Notes: a model not told the origin generated them from the letters alone. DNA of 64,000 nt from Bacillus marasmi (GCF_902168435.1 NZ_LR656168.1:214070-278069), one strand, 5' to 3'. Counted from the first letter of the stretch, positions 45,418 through 55,228 are shown. Made by a program: numbers and translations.

Positions 45418-46485
45418 ATGAACTTTTTTTCTATTAATCATCTTAAAAAAATTACTAAAGCATCATTAGCACTTGTGTTAGCAAGCTCATTTACTTTTTC
45501 ATCAATCACTTTCGCTGAAGAAGGTGTTACCGAAACTACCAATTCCTATGAAACAGTAGACTTACAAAAACTTCAAACACAACTAGAGGATACTCAAGCA
45601 GAAACACCTAGCTTAATTCCTGGAGATTTCTTGTATTTTGCAAAAATTGCTTTTGAAAAAATTAAGTTAGCATTTACGTTTGATAACGCTAAGGAAGCTG
45701 AATTAATGGCAACTTATGCTTCTGAACGCCTTGCTGAAGCAGCCGCATTATATGGCGAAGGAAAAGAAGCCGAAGCAGTAGAAGTAATCCAAGCTGCAAT
45801 TGAATACATGGAAGGCTCACAAGCTATCATCGATGAAGAAACAAATACAGAAGAAACTGCTTCAGATGAGTCGGAGTCAACAACTGAAGGCAATGAAAAT
45901 GTAACAGAGGAATCAAACCAAGAAGATAGTACTACTGATGAGGAAACACCGATTGTCGAGGATGAAACTGATGAGACACCAGGTGAGTTCACTGAAGTAG
46001 AGAACACACTAAGACATAATATCATTGCTTTAACAGCTGCAATGCAGCATGTCGGCAACGACCAAGCACGTGCTTCATTACAGAAAAACATCGATAAAAC
46101 CTATGCAAAAATCGCCAAAAAACTGGCTAAACTTGAAAAGAAATACGGTAAAACTGAACCAATTGAGGATAACACTATAGAGGGAACTGAAGAAAATACC
46201 GATAACACTGAAGAGGTTGTTACTCCAACACCTATTCCAACGACAGAAAACAGCGAATCAACTCCTGTAACGAATGGATCTACTGATGAAGAAATTAACA
46301 CAACTATCTCAGCGCCAAAAGCTACTGAGTCTGTAAATATTACAAACACTCCTACACCACAAGGAAAAGGCTATGAAAAGAAACAAGAAAACAAGCCTGA
46401 GAAGAAAGCAGTTGAAAAAGGTAACAGCGCAGCTGCACATCAAAAAAACCAACAAAATAAAGGCAATAAAAAAGAAGAAAAGTAA
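45418..46485 (+). CDS. Exported DUF5667-domain protein
   Basis: A protein of 355 residues from ATG 45418, eight bases after AGAGGTGG. A signal peptide (about 5-38) is followed by the DUF5667 pattern LIPGDFLYFAKIAFEKIKLAFTFDNAKEAELMATYASERLAEAAAL, which resembles outer parts of anti-sigma-factor-type proteins. Then come a Glu/Asp/Thr-rich stretch, a second helical segment (HNIIALTAAMQHVGNDQARASLQKNIDKTYAKI), another acidic-Thr linker and a very basic Lys/Gln tail. No membrane anchor other than the signal is seen. Role unknown; possibly a cell-surface or spore-coat associated helical protein. Confidence 0.65.
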   Translation: MNFFSINHLKKITKASLALVLASSFTFSSITFAEEGVTETTNSYETVDLQKLQTQLEDTQAETPSLIPGDFLYFAKIAFEKIKLAFTFDNAKEAELMATYASERLAEAAALYGEGKEAEAVEVIQAAIEYMEGSQAIIDEETNTEETASDESESTTEGNENVTEESNQEDSTTDEETPIVEDETDETPGEFTEVENTLRHNIIALTAAMQHVGNDQARASLQKNIDKTYAKIAKKLAKLEKKYGKTEPIEDNTIEGTEENTDNTEEVVTPTPIPTTENSESTPVTNGSTDEEINTTISAPKATESVNITNTPTPQGKGYEKKQENKPEKKAVEKGNSAAAHQKNQQNKGNKKEEK

Positions 46486-46492
46486 TCATGAC

Positions 46493-46525
46493 AAAGCCCC
46501 AGTTTCAGCAACTGGGGCTTTTTCA
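46493..46525. terminator. Bidirectional terminator
   Basis: AAAGCCCCAGTT / AACTGGGGCTTT with a five-base loop between two convergent genes. Confidence 0.9.
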
Positions 46526-46526
46526 T

Positions 46527-49226
46527 TTAGTGAAAAATTCTTTCCTTCACACTTTTCGATACATATTCATATTGGCGCAGCCTAATTTGGAACATGGCTA
46601 ATGGATCATTGAAGCGTTCCGGACATTCTCTAATTTTATTAAGCTTACTCTGACTATCTATAATCGTTGTATTGATTTCAGAAACCAACTGCTGTAACGT
46701 AACTTCTGGATCAGTAAAGAACATCGTTACATCGCGCTCCAAGCCCTTTTCAAACAGCTCTAGCTGCATTAATAGCTTATTCGCAATTGATTCAGCAATC
46801 TCACTGTAATCTTCATTTTCAATAAAATTTTTGTACTTTGTGCATAACAACTTCTTGTTTTGCGGCAGTGCTCCTAGTAGCTTACCCGCACCCTTTAATA
46901 GAACTTGTGATGGCGTTAAGCGATTTAAAATGTTCACTTTCTCGATTTGCACAACGCTCGTCATCCTAATCGCATCTCTACGCCAATCATTGAGTATTTT
47001 AAAATCGCCCTCAAGCATAACACGCTCTTCCTCAAACATTGAATTGAAGCCATCTGCTAACTCCTTTAAGAAATTTTGAGACTTATTAAAATCACCGTTT
47101 GCAGCTTCAATCCAGCGTTGCAAGGCATCCTGGAATTTCGGCAAGGCGGTTGCCATAATGTAATCATCAATTCGTTTATTCATTTCATTGTTCAATTCGA
47201 CATGAAGCTTACCGAAATCGCTATTTTCTTTGACCAATGCTGAACACTCTTTTAGAAGAGCTGGTATTGCATCGGTAACTTCTTTGCGAATTTCTTCCAT
47301 TTCATTTTGGTAGGCCTTTTTGATGTTTTGAATCGATTCTGATTTTACATCATGCAATTGATTAATTGCCCCTGTTAGCTTCCCAACCATTTGCTGATTC
47401 CAATTAACAGAGTGGACCAAATTATTTTCCTGTATCGCCCGTTTTTCGATTAATTGATTCAACATTTTTTGTAAAAAGAATAATATTTTCGCAGCACGAT
47501 TTTGCTCGAGCGTATGCTGATTTACACTTCCCCTTAAGAAATCAGCCACATCTTGCAGATCATTCCAACTCATATTGTCCAGGCAGGCAATTTTAATTTC
47601 CGCTTTTGGAAAGAAGCTGTTAATTATCGTCATTAAGCTTTCTGCATTGTTTTGTTGGTCGTCATTTTCTTGAACTAGTAAAAATTTTATCGCTAATTGT
47701 GGGTATTTTTGCTGAAGCTTCATGAAAAGATTGCGATCCTTTTCCAAAAATGGTTCATTGTCAGGAATCGCAAATACTAAGCTATCAGCCATATTTAAGC
47801 TTTCTGCATTTCTCTCATATAAATCCTCAGCATGAATGAACGCCAGTCCGCTCTCTCGTAAAAACGCATTTTTAAGCTTCACTTCACTCCAATTTATGAA
47901 GCTATCAGTTTGAAGTGATACATCCGCACCTTCTGGAATGATTTCATTTTCATCCGTATCAGTCCATACCAGACATTCTTCTGTTTCGCCATCAGCAATC
48001 AATAAATTCGACTCAATCGTATCCACCGGAAAATCACCAAGTAAATGATTATAAAAGGCAGCCCTACCTTTGACAGATTCACCGGCCACTAATAAATTAT
48101 ACGTCTGTAAATGTGCTAAACGGTCAATAATCCACTTTAGCTTTGGACTCACGCTTAATCCTTGTGCTTTTGTCCAAACATCAATAGAATCTGCAAGTGA
48201 TTGACATTCTTTAAAGTCAACCTTGCTTGAGTTCATATTGGAGATAATTTTATCTGCCTCACTTACTACTTCCTTTAAGTCACTGGTAGAATCCATTTCA
48301 CTCCACGCAAGAACTGCTGCTGCAGCAAAAAATCGCTGCTCCCGTTCGGCAATCTTGACCCAGTTCGTTAACAAACCAGGCATTACGTCAACTATTTCAT
48401 GCAATAGATATTTTCCGTCAAGTAAATACAAATACGTTTCTTCATATAAGTTTGACAGTCTACTCCATGACTTGCCTGACGATACGCCAATCGCCTCAAA
48501 TAAGTTATTAAATTGCTTCAGCCAGTCAAAATAGGAGTCTCGATCATGATAATTTTCCCAAAGAGCACTTGCTAATCTTTCAAAGCGCTCACCATCATTG
48601 CTAATAACTACTAACAAAACTTGATAAAAATATGCCGGTGGAAACTCCTTGGCATCGCCATTTTCAACATAACGAATTAAAGTATCTACCCAATCCATAT
48701 TTTCAGTTCGAGTTGCTTCCGTTACAGCAAGTTCAATCGCATTATTCCAATCTTTTTGTTCTTCAAAAAACATTTTCGCAAGCTCAGTCACATTAGAATA
48801 ATCAGGGTTTTGCAAAACTGCTTGTTTAATCATTTGCACTGCTAAATCAAGCTTCATTTCCTGAATATAGAGGGAGAATAACATGATTAATATTTCTGAG
48901 TTAAGAGTACTAGAATCAGAAACAATCCCTTTGTAAATTGACTCCGCGGTATAATACTCCTCAAGCTCAAAATAAGCATCGGCCATATTTTTCTTTGCCC
49001 ATGGACCCAGCTCATCATTGATATTTTCCCATTTAAAAATAGCTGATTCATAATCCTTTGCCTCAAAATAAACCTCACCTTGCGCAAAGCGAATCGATGA
49101 TAATTCAGGTAAATTTTGTTGTTCTCTTAAGTATGCTTCTCCTAGCACCTCAATGGGATGACGGACATCATTAGGCTGTAAGAAGGTTTTGTAATACGTC
49201 TTATTTAGAAACTGTTCCTCAGACAT
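46527..49226 (-). CDS. TPR protein with degenerate dynamin-like G domain
   Basis: A protein of 899 residues from ATG 49226 (GGAGG six bases upstream). Residues 40-140 look like TPR helices (SIRFAQGEVYFEAKDYESAIFKWENI). From about 375 a GTPase-like domain starts, but its P-loop reads GESVKGRA (382-389) where dynamin-like proteins have GxxxxGKS, so the Lys and Ser that hold GTP are gone. A long coiled, helical stalk-like region (about 560-870) follows, with an amphipathic segment LKGAGKLLGALPQNKK that may touch membrane. No signal peptide. Bacterial dynamin-like proteins remodel or guard membranes; this one probably cannot use GTP and may act as a scaffold. Confidence 0.6.
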   Translation of the reverse strand: MSEEQFLNKTYYKTFLQPNDVRHPIEVLGEAYLREQQNLPELSSIRFAQGEVYFEAKDYESAIFKWENINDELGPWAKKNMADAYFELEEYYTAESIYKGIVSDSSTLNSEILIMLFSLYIQEMKLDLAVQMIKQAVLQNPDYSNVTELAKMFFEEQKDWNNAIELAVTEATRTENMDWVDTLIRYVENGDAKEFPPAYFYQVLLVVISNDGERFERLASALWENYHDRDSYFDWLKQFNNLFEAIGVSSGKSWSRLSNLYEETYLYLLDGKYLLHEIVDVMPGLLTNWVKIAEREQRFFAAAAVLAWSEMDSTSDLKEVVSEADKIISNMNSSKVDFKECQSLADSIDVWTKAQGLSVSPKLKWIIDRLAHLQTYNLLVAGESVKGRAAFYNHLLGDFPVDTIESNLLIADGETEECLVWTDTDENEIIPEGADVSLQTDSFINWSEVKLKNAFLRESGLAFIHAEDLYERNAESLNMADSLVFAIPDNEPFLEKDRNLFMKLQQKYPQLAIKFLLVQENDDQQNNAESLMTIINSFFPKAEIKIACLDNMSWNDLQDVADFLRGSVNQHTLEQNRAAKILFFLQKMLNQLIEKRAIQENNLVHSVNWNQQMVGKLTGAINQLHDVKSESIQNIKKAYQNEMEEIRKEVTDAIPALLKECSALVKENSDFGKLHVELNNEMNKRIDDYIMATALPKFQDALQRWIEAANGDFNKSQNFLKELADGFNSMFEEERVMLEGDFKILNDWRRDAIRMTSVVQIEKVNILNRLTPSQVLLKGAGKLLGALPQNKKLLCTKYKNFIENEDYSEIAESIANKLLMQLELFEKGLERDVTMFFTDPEVTLQQLVSEINTTIIDSQSKLNKIRECPERFNDPLAMFQIRLRQYEYVSKSVKERIFH

Positions 49227-49563
49227 GTTTTTCCTCCGGTTATGTATTAGATTTGATGAGACTTCTGTGAAAAATTTTTCTGACGAGAAGCTCCAGCGAC
49301 ACAAGATATTAGAAACTAGTTTGATAGAATACTATACCATTCGAAAACGCTGAAAAACTTGTGGGTATTTATTTATAGAAGCTTAGCTTTCGATTGCCTT
49401 ATTATTGGAAAATTTTAAGTTAATAAGTTTATTATAGCGTTTTCCGCGCTAGAAGTGGAAAGGAATCGTACCGATTTTGTTGATTTTTCCCGTTTCAGGT
49501 AAAAATTTTTCCAAAAATCAGTATTTTATAGCAAGGGGCCAAAGGCGCAGCCCCAGCTTCCAT

Positions 49564-50496
49564 TTATGTCCTTCCAGGTAATCTGTTAAGAAAGTTTTGA
49601 TAAGCAAAGCCGATTACTTGTTCTTCTTTGTAGTGTTTTAAAAGCTCGTTAATTAAGTTTTGGGTTTTTGCTGCATTTTCTAGATTACCGACAAACATAT
49701 TAATCCCATCGAAGTCTGAACCTAAGCCAATATGTTTCGCTCCTCCTAATGCACAGAAACGATCAATATGTTTGATGAGGTCAGCAATTGATGCATTCCC
49801 ATCCTCTTTAACAAAGGGCGGATAGTAAACGACATGTACCGTGCCACCCCGCTTAAACATCGCCACTGCTTGTTCATCCGTTAGATTTCGAGGATGATTA
49901 CACAGTGCTTTTGAGTTTGAATGGCTAGCAATTGGGTAATGCGCCAGCTCCATCACATCCCAAAACCCCCGCTCACTCAGATGTGATACATCAGTTAAAA
50001 CCTGATGCTGATTGTTTAGGTGGACGACTTCTTTCCCGAACAGCGTTAATCCACCACCGCGGGGCTCGAGCGCTCCATCAGCGGCTAGGTTGGCTGTATT
50101 CCAGGTAAGCCCGACAGCTTTCACCCCAAGCTGATAAAGGATGCTGAGTTTCGTTAAATCATTTCCGATTGCATCAACCCCTTCAAGCGTTAGCATTGCT
50201 CCGATTTGCCCAGGCTTTAATTTATAAAAATCTGACCAGTCTTTAATCTGTTTCATATCTTGATTTTTATCAAGCACCTCTCGGTAAAAATAGTCAATTT
50301 GCTCGAGCACGATTTGAAATTTCTGCTCTTGCTTGATTTCGGGTTCTATAAAAATCGCAAAGCATTGCACTTTCACATGACCTTCTTTGAGCCTTTCTTT
50401 ATTCGTGTCGAGCTTAGGTGAGTCAGCAAAGCTCAGACGCCCTTTCCCCTCCCACAGTTTAAGGAGCGCATCACAGTGCAAATCAATGACTTCCAT
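49564..50496 (-). CDS. Membrane dipeptidase (M19 family)
   Basis: A protein of 310 residues with the renal-dipeptidase metal motifs: DLHCDALLKLWEG at the start, the central Glu in MLTLEGVDAIG, SHSNSKALCNHPRNL, and HIGLGSDFDGI near the C-terminus. Zinc enzyme cutting dipeptides, including those with a D-residue. In Bacillus such enzymes are found near spore or peptidoglycan genes. No signal peptide, so it is cytoplasmic. Single gene. Confidence 0.88.
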   Translation of the reverse strand: MEVIDLHCDALLKLWEGKGRLSFADSPKLDTNKERLKEGHVKVQCFAIFIEPEIKQEQKFQIVLEQIDYFYREVLDKNQDMKQIKDWSDFYKLKPGQIGAMLTLEGVDAIGNDLTKLSILYQLGVKAVGLTWNTANLAADGALEPRGGGLTLFGKEVVHLNNQHQVLTDVSHLSERGFWDVMELAHYPIASHSNSKALCNHPRNLTDEQAVAMFKRGGTVHVVYYPPFVKEDGNASIADLIKHIDRFCALGGAKHIGLGSDFDGINMFVGNLENAAKTQNLINELLKHYKEEQVIGFAYQNFLNRLPGRT

Positions 50497-50569
50497 TGGG
50501 GCTCTCCTTTCTTTGGTTCACGTTTTTAACCACTAATATATATGTTATGCACCATTTCTATTACTTAAG

Positions 50570-50624
50570 CTAAAAAACCCTTCCTCAAGAGTGTTCTAGT
50601 AAGAACAAACTTAAGGAGGGTTTT
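50570..50624 (-). terminator. Terminator of the 53-residue gene
   Basis: An A-run and CCCTTCCT pair with AGGAGGG and a T-run across a longer loop that holds an inner GTTC/GAAC pair. Works on either strand. Confidence 0.7.
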
Positions 50625-50786
50625 TTATTTTTGCGGGTCTTTTATAATTTGATCCTTCTTTCCAGGCGCAAACGGGTCTTTTGTAAATTGATAATTACTT
50701 GTCTCAGCATCAACCAAATTTGATGTACTAATAGTTGCCGGCTTTAAGTTGTTGTTCGGCGCGGCTTGTTCATTCCATTTTCCCAT
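50625..50786 (-). CDS. 53-residue hydrophilic small protein
   Basis: An ATG at 50786 with GAAAGGGTGG upstream opens a frame of 53 residues that ends at TAA 50625, just before a terminator. The peptide is hydrophilic and disordered in look: MGKWNEQAAPNNNL, LVDAETSNYQFTKDPFAPG, KDPQK. Small Asn/Gln/Pro-rich proteins of this type are common in spores of Bacillus, which is the best guess. I do not recognise the exact family. Confidence 0.6.
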   Translation of the reverse strand: MGKWNEQAAPNNNLKPATISTSNLVDAETSNYQFTKDPFAPGKKDQIIKDPQK

Positions 50787-50967
50787 AACATCCACCCTTT
50801 CTTATCGATTTTAGTTTGGGAGGAAACGGGAAAATCATACTAATTAATTTCATAAATAACATATGGAGTTTTTACTATTTTTACAGTGAAAATGTAATAC
50901 ATATTATGAACTGCTAATAAAATGTATTGGTGGTACTTTTAACAAGATTGAAAAGGAGGAAATGATG

Positions 50968-51330
50968 ATGGGAGCAAAATGGTTTAAAATTGCGGTGGTC
51001 TATTTTGTAATTGGCATTATCCTTGGGATTGTAATGGGAATTATTCATGATTTTGCTTTAACACCAGTCCACGCGCACATCAACTTACTTGGTTGGGTTT
51101 CCATGGCCCTATTTGGAGCAATTTATCATTTTTATCCGCAGGCTGGCGAAACGGGACTTGCTAAAACTCACTTTTGGCTGCACAACATTGGGGTTCCGCT
51201 CATGCAAGGTGGGCTAGCCTATACAGTTTTAACAGAAAATGAAAGCCTTACCATCGTGATTATCATCGCTTCACTTGCGGTTGTATTAGGTGGAATATTG
51301 TTTGCGGTGAATTTATTTAGGAATGTATGA
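50968..51330 (+). CDS. Small heme-copper-oxidase-like membrane protein
   Basis: A protein of about 120 residues; of three consecutive ATG codons after AAAAGGAGG the third (50968) has the best spacing. Four membrane helices. The segment VHAHINLLGWVSMALFGAIYHFYPQ and HFWLHNIGVPLMQGG matches the first helices of subunit I of cbb3-like oxidases and NO reductases, including the heme-ligand-like histidines, but the rest of the oxidase is absent. Such short stand-alone relatives occur in Bacillus, with no established function. Confidence 0.65.
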   Translation: MGAKWFKIAVVYFVIGIILGIVMGIIHDFALTPVHAHINLLGWVSMALFGAIYHFYPQAGETGLAKTHFWLHNIGVPLMQGGLAYTVLTENESLTIVIIIASLAVVLGGILFAVNLFRNV

Positions 51331-51335
51331 AGAAC

Positions 51336-52043
51336 AAAAAGAAGAGGCTGGGACAAAACTAGCTTCTATACATGAAAAAGGCAAAGCCTGTGAAATTTTA
51401 CCCATCGTAAAAATTCCACAGGCTTTTTTGTATCAAAACTTGGTTTTGTCCATGCCTCTTTTTTATTGTGGTAAAGAAAATTCGGGCGGTGACAGGCACC
51501 TAAATTTCGGGTTGTGCATATAAGGCTAAATGTGTTCATAAATGTATATTTGTGTGCATATCCTGATTTTCCTGTGCATATTTTTTAGGAGCCTATCAAA
51601 AGTTGTGCATATATTTTAAAAGTCGTGCATATATCCAAAAAGTTGTATCATATATTTTTTCAAATGAAGCATATTCACAATTTCCTGTGCATATCACAGA
51701 AAAGTTGTGCAAATAATCTCCCACTAATTAAATGAAATCGTGAAAAATACTTATTTATTAACAAAAAACGATGATTTTTATCAAAAAAGATGTAGATTCA
51801 ACCCGAAACAGTCACGTTTTTTAAAAAAATCTCACATTTTTCATTTAAAACCTAGCCAATTTTAAAATCCAACGCAAAATCCTTCTATAATTAGACCAAT
51901 TATGGAAAATCAACATTCGGGTGAATATACACACATTCGTAAAAGGAAAAAACCGAACGATCATGTGAAATTCTAATTAAGAATTTAGCATGATCGTTCG
52001 ATTTTAGTTTAGACGAAATACTTTTGTCCCAGCCTCTTCTTTT
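51336..52043 (-). repeat. Composite repeat element, copy C
   Basis: Bounded by AAGAAGAGGCTGGGACAAAA (about 51340) and TTTTGTCCCAGCCTCTTC (about 52024), a long terminal inverted repeat. The left 130 bases form their own hairpin (AGAGGC-GGACAAAAC against GTTTTGTCC-GCCTCT, closing at 51465) around an inner GCCTGTG/CACAGGC stem. Then follow short repeats of TTGTGCATAT (51510-51720), the phrase GAAAATCAACATTCGGGTG shared with copy B, a 12-bp perfect hairpin CGAACGATCATG / CATGATCGTTCG (51954-52000), and TTTAGACGAAATACTTTTGT, matching TTTAGTTGAAATACTTATGT of copy B. No protein is encoded. Confidence 0.75.
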
Positions 52044-52897
52044 TACGTTTTCACTTTCATTTTATTTTTAAATATAAACCATGGATGTGGAATTGACTTT
52101 GAAATTTTAAGCATCAGTTCATCCAAATATTGATTATCAAGCTTTGACATTAACCCTAAGACAGTGCCACTGTGCCCGGTCACGATTCCACACTCGTATT
52201 CTTTTGCCAGTTCTTCATACTCTGAGAAATAAGGTTTAGGTAAAAATTTCTGATTAATCCGTGCACTTATGGTACATGCTTTATTAATTAATGATAAATC
52301 CTGATTTAACATTCCACGCTTAAGAATTTCATAAGCCTCAAGAAATTCAGCTCGATCTTCATTCGAGTACTGCTTTGGGATTTGATTAAATTTGATTGTA
52401 TCAACAATATCCCCTAAATCCATGCCAATCAGAGAAAAATCGGGCATCTCCCCTAGTTTCTCTATCAATTCCCCTGAGATGTAGTCGTAAGAAACTACTC
52501 CACGATACATCACCCCATCAGTCGGTTCGATTCCGGTTGCAATCTTGGAAATCATTTCTTCGGTGAGCTTTAAATCAAAACTATCAGCAACAGCTCGAAG
52601 CGCCGCCACAATATCAGCTGAGCTGCTGGCCATGCCTTTTCCCTCTAAAATATTCGATTGTATTAAGAGGGTGCCGCCACAATTTATATCCAAAAACTCT
52701 AACAGCCTTTTACAGGCAGTAACGGCTTTTATTTTCCCAGTAGGTCCTACAATCTCTAAAGTATCCGGATTGGGGACAAACGTTGCCTCGCTTTTAAGGT
52801 CATTTATTGGCAGGGTAACCAAAAAAGGACGTTCACCAAGAACGCCTTGAACCAATTCTCCAAATGTCCCGTTGCAGCTACCCTTTCCAATGATCAT
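52043..52897 (-). CDS. pduX: L-threonine kinase PduX
   Basis: A protein of 284 residues from ATG 52897 (GGTGG upstream); an in-frame ATG at 52930 lies inside cbiB with no ribosome site. GHMP kinase family: start GKGSCNGTFGELVQG and the ATP loop LEGKGMASSSADIVAAL. It phosphorylates threonine, which the decarboxylase of this operon turns into aminopropanol phosphate, the linker between corrin ring and lower base. Last gene of the cobalamin operon; its stop codon abuts composite element C. Confidence 0.85.
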   Translation of the reverse strand: MIIGKGSCNGTFGELVQGVLGERPFLVTLPINDLKSEATFVPNPDTLEIVGPTGKIKAVTACKRLLEFLDINCGGTLLIQSNILEGKGMASSSADIVAALRAVADSFDLKLTEEMISKIATGIEPTDGVMYRGVVSYDYISGELIEKLGEMPDFSLIGMDLGDIVDTIKFNQIPKQYSNEDRAEFLEAYEILKRGMLNQDLSLINKACTISARINQKFLPKPYFSEYEELAKEYECGIVTGHSGTVLGLMSKLDNQYLDELMLKISKSIPHPWFIFKNKMKVKT

Positions 52898-52922
52898 AAT
52901 TCCACCAGTCTTCCTTAAAAAA

Positions 52923-53885
52923 TCATACAAAATTCATCGCAAACGTGATCGTAAGTACAAATGCACCAAATAAAAATGTAGTGAGCATCATAATTCGTAT
53001 CGTATTAATGATATCATCTGCATTAATTTTACGTGTAGCCTCGCCCATTTTAGCTCGGTTTGAAGCAATGCCGCCATAATAGTTTAACCCACCAAGCTGA
53101 ATTCCCAAAGCCCCTGCAACGCCTGCTTCGGTAAATCCAGAATTGGGACTTGGATGTTTACGGGCATCACGCAAAATCATGATGAATGTATTTTTTACAT
53201 TAAACGCCTTCATCCAGACTGCAAACAAAAGGACTATCGCCGTTAACCGCGCCGGGATAAAATTTGCTACATCGTCCAATCGAGCTGAAGCCCAGCCAAG
53301 ATTTATGTATTTCTCATTTTTATAGCCGACCATTGAATCCAATGTATTCACGGCTCGATAAGCCATCGCCAATGGCGCTCCACCTATAACCGCAAAAAAC
53401 AACGGCGAAATGATTGCATCAACAATATTCTCAGCAACCGTTTCAATTGTGCCGCGTGAAATTTCACTTTCATCAAGGTGATCGGTATCGCGACCTACAA
53501 TCATGCCAAGACTTTTTCGCGCCTCTGCAAGATCATTATTTTTCAAATGACGGTATACTTCCATCCCAGCTTCACCAAGACCCTTAACGGCAATCGTCGT
53601 AGAAATTAACCAGATCTCAAGCGCAATCGCTAGCCATTCATGAATAAGGCCTGCACCGTAAATGAGGAGGGATACGATTAAGTATGTACCTCCGACAATC
53701 ACGAGCGGGAACAGCAGTCCAGCTTTTTTAAGCTGCTCCTCTCTCGTAAAAATCTTTCGAATTATTTTTTCCAGACGACTGATAAACTTTCCGATTATCA
53801 CAACAGGATGCGGTAAAAATCGCGGATCGCCTACTACTAAATCTACTAAATAAGCTATAAAAATATAAATTGCATGAATAAACAT
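52923..53885 (-). CDS. cbiB: Adenosylcobinamide-phosphate synthase CbiB
   Basis: A protein of 320 residues with four to five membrane helices and family motifs YLVDLVVGDPRFLPHPVV, GRDTDHLDESEISRGTIETVAENIVDAIISPLFFA and HPSPNSGFTEAGVAGALGI. It joins aminopropanol phosphate to adenosylcobyric acid in the membrane. Separated from the CbiZ gene by two bases. Confidence 0.93.
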   Translation of the reverse strand: MFIHAIYIFIAYLVDLVVGDPRFLPHPVVIIGKFISRLEKIIRKIFTREEQLKKAGLLFPLVIVGGTYLIVSLLIYGAGLIHEWLAIALEIWLISTTIAVKGLGEAGMEVYRHLKNNDLAEARKSLGMIVGRDTDHLDESEISRGTIETVAENIVDAIISPLFFAVIGGAPLAMAYRAVNTLDSMVGYKNEKYINLGWASARLDDVANFIPARLTAIVLLFAVWMKAFNVKNTFIMILRDARKHPSPNSGFTEAGVAGALGIQLGGLNYYGGIASNRAKMGEATRKINADDIINTIRIMMLTTFLFGAFVLTITFAMNFV

Positions 53886-53887
53886 CG

Positions 53888-54595
53888 TTAATAGGGAGCC
53901 TCCTGATTTTTTACCACTTCATATACTGCGTCATATACAAGACATCCAATCGCATTTCCGATTGATGTTGCAACTCCCGCAAATTGATGAGTACGATATT
54001 GCGAGTCATTTTGACTGCACGCGATCACAACAGAATCCGTTGTTGTCCCTGTCGCAATTTCCCCATTCTCATCAAGAACCTGTAAGTCCTGCAGTGCAGC
54101 AGATTTCGCTTCTGTTGCAGTGATGATTGAATTGATGACAGCGGATGGGGTCATGCTGCTATCAATAAATAAAAACACATTAATCGTTGAACATTGGTAA
54201 GCAGGGAAGGTTTCGCGTACCCGACCCGCCCGGGCGCTATTTCCAACTCCCGCAGTGGCTACACATACCATTTTAAACTCATCGCCAACCATTTCTTGGA
54301 TTGACGCTGTGTGAATATAGGCTGCAGTTTGCAGACCAAGGCTTTCGTTAAGCGGATAGCCCCATTCCGTAAGTTTCTGCTCCATTAACAAAGTCGGATC
54401 AATTGAAGAATAATCAAGCGGAACCTTCCAATTCACAAAATGGCTGGCTTCGTGGAGACCACCGCCATATACAGCACTACTTAACGTTTGTAGCTTCTCT
54501 GTCAATTGTAGTAATAAATGGTCTTCCTTTTTTTCAATGATGAGCTCTGGCCAAACCGTAGATTGATAGACATTTTGTTGTTTGAAAGGCTGCAT
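53888..54595 (-). CDS. cbiZ: Adenosylcobinamide amidohydrolase CbiZ
   Basis: A protein of 235 residues with GAGGAATG upstream. Family motifs YGGGLHEASHFVNWKV and VCVATAGVGNSARAG. CbiZ removes the aminopropanol arm of cobinamides taken up from outside, giving cobyric acid that can be rebuilt with the right base. Its presence next to cbiB and cobU means salvage and remodelling, as well as synthesis. Confidence 0.85.
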   Translation of the reverse strand: MQPFKQQNVYQSTVWPELIIEKKEDHLLLQLTEKLQTLSSAVYGGGLHEASHFVNWKVPLDYSSIDPTLLMEQKLTEWGYPLNESLGLQTAAYIHTASIQEMVGDEFKMVCVATAGVGNSARAGRVRETFPAYQCSTINVFLFIDSSMTPSAVINSIITATEAKSAALQDLQVLDENGEIATGTTTDSVVIACSQNDSQYRTHQFAGVATSIGNAIGCLVYDAVYEVVKNQEAPY

Positions 54596-54616
54596 AATTC
54601 ATTCCTCGCATTAATT

Positions 54617-55228
54617 CTATATGTATTTTACTTCCGTAAACTGTTTTTCATTTTTATTATAACCGACAATTAGACCACATCCGTGCTTAATTCCCTCAAC
54701 ATGCCAATACTGCTTTTCGTCACCAAGCAGCCATTTACTAGTAAACCACCGAATTGGTCCGCCATGACAAACTATCATTATTTTTTCATCAATATCAGTT
54801 TGGTGAAGCAATTGTTCAAACCACGTATCGAAGCGCGCACCAAGCTGAATCAGCGTTTCTCCATTAGTCGGCGCTATTTCAAATGGATTGTCATACCATT
54901 TCGTTGCCATGATAGGGTCATCAGCCATAATCTGCTCGTAGGTGAAGCATTCCCAATTGCCAAAGTTCAGTTCCCGCAACGGCGGAGCAAGAGTTGGAGC
55001 ATGCTCCAGATTAAGGCTTGTTGCAATGATATTTGCGGTTTCTTGACATCTGATTAAATCACTTGTGTAGATTGCGCTAATGTCAATCTTACATGATTCT
55101 TTCATTACTTGTGAAAATCGAGAAACTTGCTGTTTACCGGTTTCATTTAAGGTGACATCGGTATGCCCCAGATATTTCCGAGCTACATTTTCATCTGTTT
55201 CTCCATGTCTGACAAAGATGATTTGCAT
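54617..55228 (-). CDS. cobC: Alpha-ribazole phosphatase-like histidine phosphatase CobC
   Basis: A protein of 203 residues of the histidine phosphatase superfamily: VRHGETDENV with the catalytic His, LTSD-type LIRCQET, and CHGGPIRWF. In this operon it most likely takes the phosphate from alpha-ribazole phosphate or cobalamin phosphate. Its ATG shares one base with the cobS stop. Confidence 0.82.
   Translation of the reverse strand: MQIIFVRHGETDENVARKYLGHTDVTLNETGKQQVSRFSQVMKESCKIDISAIYTSDLIRCQETANIIATSLNLEHAPTLAPPLRELNFGNWECFTYEQIMADDPIMATKWYDNPFEIAPTNGETLIQLGARFDTWFEQLLHQTDIDEKIMIVCHGGPIRWFTSKWLLGDEKQYWHVEGIKHGCGLIVGYNKNEKQFTEVKYI

Noticed and set aside
51323-51523. Small open frame after the oxidase-like gene
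   Set aside because: It starts inside the previous gene's end and runs through the hairpin of composite element C; no ribosome site.
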